Below, piece by piece: positions 1 through 5,893 of a stretch of 6,628 nucleotides of DNA; within the stretch, counting starts at the first letter, position 1; each line of letters starts with the position of its first letter. The position numbers were made by a program, and so were the translations under genes. This DNA comes from Clostridia bacterium (lineage in GTDB: Bacteria; Bacillota; Clostridia; Oscillospirales; CAG-272), in contig JAFOAB010000363.1 of NCBI GenBank assembly GCA_017382555.1, positions 1-6,628 of the forward strand. The letters run 5' to 3'. Under the pieces are notes generated by a model. That model worked only from the letters and a program-made list of their open reading frames with translations, was not told the DNA's origin and searched no databases.

Positions 1-3000
1 GCGGTAGTCTCCAGGAACGGATCGGGCGAAGGGGACACCGTATTTACGGTGCTGAAGCCGAACATTCTATCCTTTATCGGCAAGGAGTTCATCGTCATTT
101 GGTAGGTTACGTCCGAATGCGCGGGAGCGCTCATTACGGGAAGCTCGCCCTCGAAGGTTACGGGCATCGCGTAAAGAATACGGTGGTTGTAGCTTACGTT
201 GGGATAGTACTTAACGTGGAATATACCCCAAAGCGTTTCGCCCGCAGGATCTCTTACGAATACCATTGCGCCGGGGGAATATACCTTGTTATCGTAATCC
301 ATAAACTGGAGCGGATCGTTCAGCTTCTGCCACTTGGAGCGGTCGGTAAGCTTATCGGTTTCCGTACCCGTGAACTTGAGAAGACCCGTGCAGTACTCGT
401 TACCGGAGGTCTCACCTGCCGCATATGCGATGTAAAGCGTTCCGCCGGGAGCGTAGATGGGGAACGGTCCCTCAAGGATCTGTACCTTGCCCGTGCCCTC
501 CCACGTCTGTGTGGGCTGTGCGATAACGGTCATACCCGTCTTGAACTTTGTGGGGCTTTCCAGCTCGCCGATGAAGAGACGCTGATAGTGCTTCTGACCC
601 GCAACCTTATCCTCTGCGCGGAAGAAGCCGCCGCAAACGAGGTATCTTACGCCGCCGTGCTCAATAATTCTGGGGGAAAGGTAGCTGTGTACGGAGGTAT
701 CGTAATTATCTATCTTGCCGTGGAGTTTAAATCCATCAAGCGGAAGTGCGCCGTTACCTACCCAAACGAAGGGGAAGCGACGGGAGGCCTCGGAGGTTCC
801 CTCCTCGGAGCAGGTTGCGTAAATATACCACTTGCCGTCAAGGAAGTATATCTGGGGTGCCCAAAGGCTCTTCATATCCGAGCCTGCCTGAGATGCGCTC
901 CAAACCATCATCGGCTCGGTCTTGCCGAGGTCGGCAATGTTTGTTGCGCGTGTAAGCCAAAGACCGGGCTTGCCCGCATAATCCTTGGAATAGGTGTAGT
1001 AATACCAGCCCTCGTAGTAGTAAACACTGGGGTCCGCAAAGGTTGCTATCGGGTTCTCCAATGTAAGCTCGCCCGTCAGCTTTGCGTTGATATCAATGTT
1101 ATCTGCAACGTTCAGTACGCATTTTGCCTTATTACCGAGACCGTCTGTGCCCTTAATTGCGCTGACGCGGGAGTAATCTCCGCCTCCCATCGTAAGCGTG
1201 TACGTGCCCTCAAGGGTTATATCCTCCGCTCTCTGCACCGCAAGGATGTCTCCGCGGAACTCACCGCGGTTCAGGGTAACGGTCAAATCGCCCGTAATAC
1301 GAAGCTTCTGACCCTCCTTATCGTTTGCGCGAGCCGTACCGTATATACTGCACTTGAAGATACCGCCGTTTACGGTAAGGGTAGCATTACCCGTGAGGTT
1401 GTTCATTCCGTTTGCGGCAACACCGCCAAGGAACGTACCGTCGTTTATTACAAGACTTATATCGCCCTTCACGTTGCGCTTTGCCGCCTCGTCGGAGCCG
1501 AGGTTGATGCTTCCGCCGTAAACGTAATGCCAGGTACCGCCGTTTACGGTAAGATCGCTTGCCTTATTACCGCCAAAGCCGCCGCCCGCGGTGGCAACAC
1601 CGCCCGCAAGGGAGGGATACTGGGTAATTGCGCGTGCAAAGTTAACGTCGCACACTACGTCCGATTCCACAACAAGCTTGTTGCAGTTGCCCGCAATGTA
1701 TGCGGAATTTGTGTAAGAAACTATATCAACGTTCTCTATAACCGTCTCCGCGCCGAAGCTGAGCACAGCACCGAGCTTGATGGTGCTGCCGAAGGCGTTC
1801 TTCCAGTTAACACCGCAGAAATAACCGCCCACGGTGTACTTACCGCCCATATCGGGGAAGGTCACGTTTTCCATAACCTCAACAGCGCCGATCACAACAA
1901 CGCTGCAATCACCCTCGCCAAGCTCCTTTGCATCAACAAGCGTACGATATGTGCGATAGCTTGCGGTAAGAGGGGTAAGTCCGTCACCGTCGCTATCCTC
2001 GTTAAAGAATATTGCGCGGCCTGCGTTTTCAAATCCCTCGGGAATCGCAACACCATTGTTTGCCCAAAGCTTTTTGCCTACTACGCTCTTTGCCACTATC
2101 TCCGCATTTGCGTTTTCGGTGTCAAGAGCTATACCGAAATCACCGCTTACTCTTCCGCTTTCAACGGATGAGAGGGAGGTAACGGTACCGCCGTACACGG
2201 CAATACCCGCCTGACCCTTACAGCCCTTTTGTGCGGCAACCACTGTGCCTGCGTTACCGCCGAGGATGATAACGCTTGCATCTCCCTCGGTTCTCGCACC
2301 GCTTGCGCCGTAAACGCTCTCCGCGCTACCGCCGTAGATAACAACAGCGGTATGACCGTCGGTGGCAGAGCCGCCCGTAAGCACCTTGTAGGTACCGGAA
2401 TATACGGTAAGCACACGGCTTCTTGCGCCCTCACCGCAATCAAGGATGAGGGAGCCGTTTACCGTAATTCCCTCTCCTGCGGTAATGGAATTTCCTGCGG
2501 CGGAAAGAAGAGCCGCCGTTGCGTCGATCGTGATATTTTCTATGCTGATTTCAGCGTTTATTGCGTTTTCACCGCTTATATTGAGCTTTGCGCCGTCCGC
2601 ACCCATAATGTGCAGGCCGCCGACTATCTCATCGCTTCTCTTATATGCGTCAAGGCTTGCGCTGTCCTTTATAACGATGACAGCACCCTTTTCACCGCTT
2701 ATTGCATCGATTGCGGCAGAAAGCGTCTTCTTGGGGCTTTCGGGTCCGCCGGATGCGGAATCGTCACCGCCCTCGGAGACGTATATAAGCTGTGCAAACT
2801 GCGTGAGCTTTGCGTATGCCTCATCGGTGCTTACAAATGCACGGCTATCTCCCTTTACGCCCTCTCCCTGCATTTTCGTGAACTTCGCGGTAAACTCACC
2901 GCCGGTAATTTCAACGGTGAAGTTACCCTCCAGCTCCTGTGTCATAAGCTCCTGAACCGCCGCAAGACGGGTACCCGTGAAGCGACCGCCCGTGATCTTT

Positions 3001-3854
3001 ATCTTAACGTCGCCCTCAAAGGAGGAGAGCTTTCTTGTGCTGTTGGAGCCGGGTCTGCCGAGGCCGAATATCGAGCTTGCGATGCTTCCGCCGTTTATCT
3101 CCAGATACGCGTCACCGTAAAGGCCGCAGAAGGAGGTAATGCTGATAACGGCAAGATCGGTGGTGGAATTACCCGTACCGACAAAGGTACCGCCGTTGAT
3201 GATTACGGAAACGTCACCGATAAAGCCCATGGGCTGGGAGCCGTCATCACGGTAGTTACCGCCGCGCACACAGCTCCAGTTACCGCTGTTTACGGTGATG
3301 GTGTAATCCTGAAAGGAGCACGCATCCACCGTCATACCCGACTTACCCGCATAGGTACCGCCGAATATGTATGGGTAAGAGCCGGAGGAGGTAAGGCGAA
3401 CCTTAACTCCCTCGCCGAAGGTAACGTTGTTACCGCAGCAGAAGATCATATTGCCCGCGGGAGATTCAATAGAGATGTTTTCAAAAACCGTATCTCCGCT
3501 GATGTAGGTCTTGTTTTTTAGAACAAGCTTGGCAAGATTAAAGGTCTCCCCGTTATAGGAGGAGGTTATCGTTACCTCTCCGTCACAGGACGGAAGCACG
3601 AAGCCCGCGCTGTTTGAAAGCGTGAGAGTGCCGCACACAACAACGGTGCCGCCCTTTTTGCCGAGCGCAGAGTATGCGGAGGCAAGTGTCTTTTTAGGAG
3701 CGGTCGAGCTTGTACCCGCCGCGGTATCCTTACCGCCGTCGCTTACGTAGATTACGTTACCGTCAGCCGCAAAAACGTTTCCCACAGTACTGATCCCTCC
3801 CAATACGGAAATGATGCACATTCCCGCAACAAGCATTTTGAGTATTCTTTTCAT
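1..3854 (-). CDS. Large secreted beta-helix protein with GH43-like propeller domain, C-terminus beyond window
   Basis: This minus-strand frame is open from the ATG at 3854-3852 to the window edge: 1284 codons without a stop. The start is supported by a GGGAG Shine-Dalgarno five bases upstream and by a typical signal peptide: K2/R3/K6, a hydrophobic core to about residue 25, then VFA before the likely cleavage after A29. The mature part has three beta-helix modules (about residues 34-354, 355-611, 612-929). These carry some dozen strands ending in [I/V]-x-[N/T/Y]-G-G, such as IINGGTF, LEINGGS, IKITGGRF and VEITGGEF. A GH43-type five-bladed propeller follows (about 930-1245): ADPSV with D941, WAPQIYFLDGKWYIY at 998, EGPF with E1128. 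A tail continues past residue 1284. The protein is probably exported and acts on or binds plant or host glycans; arabinose- or xylose-type substrates are typical of GH43, but specificity is not readable. It is likely co-transcribed with the upstream solute-binding lipoprotein. Confidence 0.93.
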   Translation of the reverse strand, partial: MKRILKMLVAGMCIISVLGGISTVGNVFAADGNVIYVSDGGKDTAAGTSSTAPKKTLASAYSALGKKGGTVVVCGTLTLSNSAGFVLPSCDGEVTITSSYNGETFNLAKLVLKNKTYISGDTVFENISIESPAGNMIFCCGNNVTFGEGVKVRLTSSGSYPYIFGGTYAGKSGMTVDACSFQDYTITVNSGNWSCVRGGNYRDDGSQPMGFIGDVSVIINGGTFVGTGNSTTDLAVISITSFCGLYGDAYLEINGGSIASSIFGLGRPGSNSTRKLSSFEGDVKIKITGGRFTGTRLAAVQELMTQELEGNFTVEITGGEFTAKFTKMQGEGVKGDSRAFVSTDEAYAKLTQFAQLIYVSEGGDDSASGGPESPKKTLSAAIDAISGEKGAVIVIKDSASLDAYKRSDEIVGGLHIMGADGAKLNISGENAINAEISIENITIDATAALLSAAGNSITAGEGITVNGSLILDCGEGARSRVLTVYSGTYKVLTGGSATDGHTAVVIYGGSAESVYGASGARTEGDASVIILGGNAGTVVAAQKGCKGQAGIAVYGGTVTSLSSVESGRVSGDFGIALDTENANAEIVAKSVVGKKLWANNGVAIPEGFENAGRAIFFNEDSDGDGLTPLTASYRTYRTLVDAKELGEGDCSVVVIGAVEVMENVTFPDMGGKYTVGGYFCGVNWKNAFGSTIKLGAVLSFGAETVIENVDIVSYTNSAYIAGNCNKLVVESDVVCDVNFARAITQYPSLAGGVATAGGGFGGNKASDLTVNGGTWHYVYGGSINLGSDEAAKRNVKGDISLVINDGTFLGGVAANGMNNLTGNATLTVNGGIFKCSIYGTARANDKEGQKLRITGDLTVTLNRGEFRGDILAVQRAEDITLEGTYTLTMGGGDYSRVSAIKGTDGLGNKAKCVLNVADNIDINAKLTGELTLENPIATFADPSVYYYEGWYYYTYSKDYAGKPGLWLTRATNIADLGKTEPMMVWSASQAGSDMKSLWAPQIYFLDGKWYIYATCSEEGTSEASRRFPFVWVGNGALPLDGFKLHGKIDNYDTSVHSYLSPRIIEHGGVRYLVCGGFFRAEDKVAGQKHYQRLFIGELESPTKFKTGMTVIAQPTQTWEGTGKVQILEGPFPIYAPGGTLYIAYAAGETSGNEYCTGLLKFTGTETDKLTDRSKWQKLNDPLQFMDYDNKVYSPGAMVFVRDPAGETLWGIFHVKYYPNVSYNHRILYAMPVTFEGELPVMSAPAHSDVTYQMTMNSLPIKDRMFGFSTVNTVSPSPDPFLETT
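120..1067 (-). other. GH43-like five-bladed beta-propeller domain within the large secreted protein
   Basis: Residues about 930-1245 follow the GH43 pattern in order. ENPIATFADPSV carries the expected catalytic base D941. The WAPQIYFLDGKWYIY blade starts at W998. SYLSPRIIEHGGVRYLVCGG is around 1058-1077. EGPFPIYAPGGTLYIAYAA carries the expected general acid E1128. NEYCTGLLKF follows, then SPGAMVF at about 1193-1199 and WGIFHVKYY. The order and spacing most resemble arabinofuranosidase-type GH43 proteins of the GH43_26 kind, as I remember them. Against that pattern, the Asp expected in the third blade (AIDGT-like) reads LSPR with S1060, and the His of the GPGHN-like motif reads A1196. The fold call is strong; catalytic activity is uncertain. 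Confidence 0.85.
1068..2021 (-). repeat. Beta-helix module 3 with divergent header
   Basis: Residues about 612-929. The header is degenerate: IFFNEDSDGDGLTPLTASYR then TLVDAKELGEGDCSVVVIG. It has an acidic DSDGDGL stretch (D620-L626), like calcium-binding thrombospondin type 3 motifs, in place of the YVSxGGxD motif. Rungs with TVNGGTW, VINDGTF, TVNGGIF, TLNRGEF and TMGGGDY turns follow. The module runs directly into the GH43 domain through a short INAKLTGELTLENP connector. Confidence 0.62.
2022..2792 (-). repeat. Beta-helix module 2 with second DUF1565-like header
   Basis: Residues about 355-611. The header IYVSEGGDDSASGGPESPKK (from I357) is closely similar to that of module 1, 322 residues downstream of it, and is again followed by a TLSAAIDAI helix and a beta-strand (GAVIVIKDS). 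Rungs with VIYGGSA, IILGGNA and AVYGGTV turns follow. The similarity of the two headers argues for internal duplication. Confidence 0.72.
2793..3755 (-). repeat. Beta-helix module 1 with DUF1565-like header
   Basis: Residues about 34-354. The module opens with IYVSDGGKDTAAGTSS followed by APKKTLASAYSAL, the pattern that starts many DUF1565 and right-handed beta-helix proteins (YVS..G.D...GT...P..TL..A). It continues into short beta-strand rungs with turns INGGTF, INGGSI, ITGGRF and ITGGEF, spaced roughly 25-45 residues apart. The last part (FTKMQGEGVKGDSRAFVS) looks like a linker to the second module. Confidence 0.75.
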
Positions 3855-3858
3855 ATTT

Positions 3859-3864
3859 TCTCCC
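3859..3864 (-). promoter_or_regulatory. Ribosome binding site of the large secreted protein
   Basis: Minus-strand GGGAGA lies immediately upstream of the ATG at 3854, with five bases between GGGAG and the start codon. Its first two G residues also form the end of a small hairpin (3863-3876), so access of the ribosome could depend on folding. Confidence 0.7.
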
Positions 3865-3898
3865 GATTTTAATCGGTAGGGGCGGATATTATCCGCCC
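3863..3898 (-). promoter_or_regulatory. Two intercistronic palindromes between lipoprotein and large secreted protein genes
   Basis: In the gap between the two genes, 3880-3898 is a perfect 8-bp GC-rich stem (GGGCGGAT/ATCCGCCC) with a three-base loop. A second stem at 3863-3876 (CCGAT/ATCGG, four-base loop) touches the ribosome binding site. Neither is followed by a T-tract in either direction, so this is not a classical terminator. Plausible roles are an mRNA-stabilising or processing stem after the lipoprotein gene, a binding site for a dimeric repressor, or a copy of a dispersed palindromic repeat. The sequence alone does not decide between them. Confidence 0.55.
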
Positions 3899-3914
3899 GC
3901 TACTTCATATTCTT

Positions 3915-5414
3915 TTACTTTCCCCATTCCTGTGCCGCAGCCGCAAAGCCCTCGTTGTACTCTGCAAGCTTGGACTCAGCCGCATCGCGCTTTTCCTCAA
4001 ACTTAGAGGCAAAGCCGGTGCTGAGTGCACGGAAGAGGTATATAAGCTCCTTGTTGATATTTGCGGGCTGACCGAAGAAGCCGAAGTCATATGCGCGGCT
4101 GTCAGCACAGAGGCGAAGCGTCTTTACGCTTTCCTCATCACGAACGTACGTGCCCTCAAGCATCTTGGTTTCGTACGCACTGGTGAGATGCTTCTGCGAA
4201 TAATAGCCGAGCGCATCCATTACGGTACCGCGCATCTCGATATCGAAATCAAGATTAACGGTGCAGTAGAAGGTAGCATGGTAATAGGAAAGCGTGGTGT
4301 GGTACTCCTCCTGCATTTCGGTAAGCTTGGGATAAGGAAGCACACCGTACGCCGTCTCCATATCGCGGAAGTTATCGAAGGACTGAAGTCTGCCGAAGAA
4401 GAAGAGCGCACGCGACTCACTGAACATATTTATCGCGGGAGTGCCGCTGGAGCCGAAGCGCTGATAGTTTATTGCGTTTCCGCTTGCCGCTATCTCGGTA
4501 TATTTAAGAAGCGCGTCGATACCCTTTTCGTCATTGATCGTCAGGGTAAGATCGCCCTGCTCGTTCTTGGAAACTATCTTTGCACCCGCAGAGCCGAATA
4601 CGCCGTATATGGTATCATCCCAAAGGAGAACACCGTACTTATCGGCCATATCCATCTTGTCGTTACCCTCGACGTCCTCGGTAACCTCCTTTGCAAGCTC
4701 CGCAAGCTTATCATACGTCCACTTGCCCTCGTCTACAACGGTGTAGAGGTTATCGGTAAAGCCCTCGGTCTTATAAAGGTCCTTGTTGAACATTACGATA
4801 AGCTGCTGCATATCGTCCCAAACGGAGATATCTCCCGTTGTGAAGAACAGTACGTCCTTTACGGAGCACTCCTCGTTTATGTTCTGATCCCACCAGGAGT
4901 GGGTCATATCAAGATTTTCAATAGATGTAAGGTCGTAAAGCACTGCGTTTGTCGCAAGCGGTACGGTAGCATAGCAGGATACGGTAGCCAGATGGTAGCT
5001 CTCGTCTCCCGATCTGTGCTGAGTTGTAAGCTTAGCGGATGCGGAGGTCTCCGTACCCATAGCCTCAACGTAGCTGATAACTATTTTGTATTCCTCTTCA
5101 ACCGCTGTGTTTTTGGTATAAACCGCCTCGTCAAGCACCGTTGCGTTTTCCGCATTGTACTCGAAATCGTTGAAGGTGTTGGTACCGGTACCGCCTACAA
5201 GCACAACAAAATCCGCGCCATCATAGGTAGTGCCGCCGAAAACGTATTCGGGCGGAGCCTCGGTAACCGGTGCGGTCGTAACCTCCGCGGCACCACCGTC
5301 GACGGTTTCGTCACCGGTATTGTCGGGGGTTGCGGTGTTTCCGCACGCCACAGCACCAAAAAGCATCATCGATGCAAGTAACAGTGTAAACAGTCTCTTG
5401 TAAAGCTGTTTCAT
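3915..5414 (-). CDS. Extracellular solute-binding lipoprotein (ABC-transporter type)
   Basis: The protein is 499 residues long from the ATG at 5414-5412. This start is chosen because AAGGAG lies six bases upstream; an in-frame ATG at 5450 would add 12 non-signal residues and has no ribosome binding site. The N-terminus is a lipoprotein signal: K2/K6/R7, a hydrophobic core, then GAVAC with C24 as the lipidated cysteine. A Thr/Pro/Glu/Asp-rich spacer (25-58) reaches from the membrane. The rest has the layout of family-1 solute-binding proteins: an N-lobe strand ADFVVLVGG, GKWTYDKLAELAKEV (about 231-244), an acidic GNDKMDMADKYG segment (250-261) and YGVLPYPK (356-363). Such proteins capture oligosaccharides or other solutes outside the membrane for an ABC importer. 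No permease or ATPase gene is visible, and the ligand cannot be read from the sequence. The next gene, 60 bases downstream, encodes the large secreted GH43-like protein, which supports a glycan ligand. The stop is the TAA at 3917-3915. Confidence 0.9.
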   Translation of the reverse strand: MKQLYKRLFTLLLASMMLFGAVACGNTATPDNTGDETVDGGAAEVTTAPVTEAPPEYVFGGTTYDGADFVVLVGGTGTNTFNDFEYNAENATVLDEAVYTKNTAVEEEYKIVISYVEAMGTETSASAKLTTQHRSGDESYHLATVSCYATVPLATNAVLYDLTSIENLDMTHSWWDQNINEECSVKDVLFFTTGDISVWDDMQQLIVMFNKDLYKTEGFTDNLYTVVDEGKWTYDKLAELAKEVTEDVEGNDKMDMADKYGVLLWDDTIYGVFGSAGAKIVSKNEQGDLTLTINDEKGIDALLKYTEIAASGNAINYQRFGSSGTPAINMFSESRALFFFGRLQSFDNFRDMETAYGVLPYPKLTEMQEEYHTTLSYYHATFYCTVNLDFDIEMRGTVMDALGYYSQKHLTSAYETKMLEGTYVRDEESVKTLRLCADSRAYDFGFFGQPANINKELIYLFRALSTGFASKFEEKRDAAESKLAEYNEGFAAAAQEWGK

Positions 5415-5420
5415 CTCATA

Positions 5421-5426
5421 CTCCTT
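5421..5426 (-). promoter_or_regulatory. Ribosome binding site of the lipoprotein, fixing its start
   Basis: Minus-strand AAGGAG lies six bases before the ATG at 5414, a near-ideal Shine-Dalgarno. Immediately upstream, a 6-bp hairpin with a three-base loop (5428-5442, TGCCGA/TCGGCA) may help keep the site single-stranded or modulate it. Confidence 0.85.
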
Positions 5427-5497
5427 CTGCCGAAGCTCGGCAAAAAACATTTTGTGATACGCTACAAGGATGATTTATTTAATTTATTTATATGTAA

Positions 5498-5526
5498 ATA
5501 TTATCATTATTAACTCGATTTGTAAA
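5498..5526 (-). promoter_or_regulatory. Sigma-A-like promoter of the lipoprotein gene
   Basis: On the minus strand, TTTACA (5526-5521) is followed after 17 bases by TAATAT (5503-5498). A TG one base before the -10 box gives an extended -10. The region downstream is very AT-rich. A start near 5491 would give a leader of about 77 nt. An overlapping alternative -10, GATAAT, has a 15-base spacer. The promoter lies just downstream of the 5562-5601 terminator, so the lipoprotein and large secreted protein probably form their own transcription unit. Confidence 0.6.
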
Positions 5527-5561
5527 GTGCTTTTTTGTGATATTCGGTGCACAAGCATCGC

Positions 5562-5601
5562 AAAAAGGGGCTGTAAAGAAACACAAGTTTCTTTACAGCC
5601 C
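5562..5601 (-). terminator. Strong Rho-independent terminator, minus strand
   Basis: A perfect 15-bp inverted repeat, with arms at 5568-5582 and 5587-5601 and a four-base loop, ends in GGGC/GCCC at its base. On the minus strand it is followed by C and then five T (5566-5562). No T-tract follows on the plus strand, so it points left. It separates whatever is transcribed from the right from the lipoprotein promoter. Confidence 0.85.
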
Positions 5602-5658
5602 TAAGGGGATAGGAAAAAATGTTTGGAACGGGCAAACATCCACCCGATAGGCGAACGA

Positions 5659-5711
5659 ACCCCGCAAGGGGTGAGAAGCGCCCTTGGGCGCCAAATTCGC
5701 TTGCGAATTTG
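5659..5711. repeat. Cluster of three adjacent tetraloop hairpins
   Basis: Read on the plus strand, ACCCC-GCAA-GGGGT (5659-5672), GCGCC-CTTG-GGCGC (5678-5691) and CAAATTCG-CTTG-CGAATTTG (5692-5711) follow one another within 53 bases; the last two abut. All stems are perfect. The plus-strand loops GCAA and CTTG are of the stable GNRA and CUUG tetraloop types. An outer 8-bp complementarity (ATCCACCC 5638-5645 with GGGTGGAT 5733-5740) could enclose all three. The compact palindromic design is as typical of dispersed intergenic repeats as of structured RNA. Confidence 0.65.
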
Positions 5712-5720
5712 CTGAAAACC

Positions 5721-5748
5721 ATTATACGTCGAGGGTGGATTTTGTCTT
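5721..5748 (-). promoter_or_regulatory. Putative sigma-A promoter for the candidate small RNA
   Basis: On the minus strand a perfect TATAAT (5726-5721) lies 16 bases downstream of AAGACA (5748-5743), which matches four of six consensus -35 positions. A start would fall near 5713, just before the first hairpin. A single TATAAT in AT-rich DNA can arise by chance, and the -35 is mediocre. Confidence 0.38.
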
Positions 5749-5770
5749 GTAGTAAAAAAGAGAATTTTAT

Positions 5771-5797
5771 AGAAAAACTCAAAAATTGAGTTTTTCT
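5771..5797 (-). terminator. AT-rich hairpin, possible terminator of the HAD gene
   Basis: A perfect 12-bp inverted repeat (AGAAAAACTCAA/TTGAGTTTTTCT) with a three-base loop lies about 100 bases beyond the HAD stop. An A-tract on one arm and a T-tract on the other give it the look of a bidirectional intrinsic terminator. On the minus strand more T-rich sequence follows (TCTCTTTTTT). The stem is poor in GC, so efficiency is uncertain. Confidence 0.42.
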
Positions 5798-5819
5798 TAC
5801 CTTAGATTAACGGTTTAAG

Positions 5820-5860
5820 AACATTGAAACCATTGTGTTTTCAATGTTTTTCTCTTTTTT
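5820..5860 (+). terminator. Hairpin plus T-tract pointing right, or part of a convergent terminator
   Basis: A 10-bp stem (AACATTGAAA 5820-5829, TTTCAATGTT 5839-5848) with a nine-base loop is followed on the plus strand by TTTCTCTTTTTT. That is the geometry of a plus-strand terminator, yet no plus-strand gene precedes it. It would make sense if the hairpin cluster at 5659-5711 were transcribed rightwards; otherwise it may simply be AT-rich intergenic structure after the HAD gene. Confidence 0.3.
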
Positions 5861-5893
5861 ACGGTCCGGACTTTTTTTACATCCCCTTTTTCG

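Larger units (their letters stand above)
5562..5713 (-). ncRNA. Candidate small structured RNA, about 150 nt
   Basis: The stretch lies between a TATAAT-containing putative promoter (5748-5721) and the strong terminator (5601-5562). It has no credible coding sequence but is dense in secondary structure: three back-to-back hairpins at 5692-5711 (8 bp), 5678-5691 (5 bp) and 5659-5672 (5 bp), a 7-bp hairpin at 5619-5639, then the terminator stem. A transcript starting near 5713 would open with the 8-bp hairpin and end in the T-tract. I do not recognise a known family: it lacks the hallmarks of 6S RNA, RNase P, SRP RNA and tmRNA. It could also be the untranslated tail of the HAD operon or a dispersed DNA repeat. 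Confidence 0.35.

Noticed and set aside
99..2171. Plus-strand open frame of 690 codons
   Set aside because: It is exactly codon-antisense to the secreted beta-helix/GH43 protein. Its translation is rich in Cys, Arg and Val without domain logic, while the minus frame has a signal peptide, repeats and GH43 motifs.
2229..3521. Plus-strand open frame of 430 codons
   Set aside because: It is a shadow of the same minus-strand gene, with no ribosome binding site or recognisable motif.
1068..3755. DNA tandem repeat within the giant gene
   Set aside because: The repeated NGG-type turns are protein-level beta-helix rungs with diverged codons and variable spacing, not a DNA tandem array or CRISPR.
4188..5381. 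Plus-strand open frame of 397 codons
   Set aside because: It is codon-aligned antisense to the solute-binding lipoprotein, whose lipobox, ribosome binding site and promoter are clear.
5415..5450. Longer start for the lipoprotein at the ATG at 5450
   Set aside because: It adds 12 residues (MFFAELRQKEYE) before an otherwise ideal lipoprotein signal, and lacks a ribosome binding site. The ATG at 5414 has AAGGAG at perfect spacing.
5562..5748. Known housekeeping RNA (6S, SRP RNA, RNase P, tmRNA) or classical riboswitch
   Set aside because: None of the conserved cores I know of these families is visible. The terminator precedes the next gene's own promoter, so a leader riboswitch for the lipoprotein is unlikely.
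5510..5782. Minus-strand open frame of 90 codons in the intergenic region
   Set aside because: It begins with TTG inside a hairpin, has no ribosome binding site, and runs through the hairpin cluster, the terminator and into the promoter of the next gene. Structured non-coding DNA explains it better.
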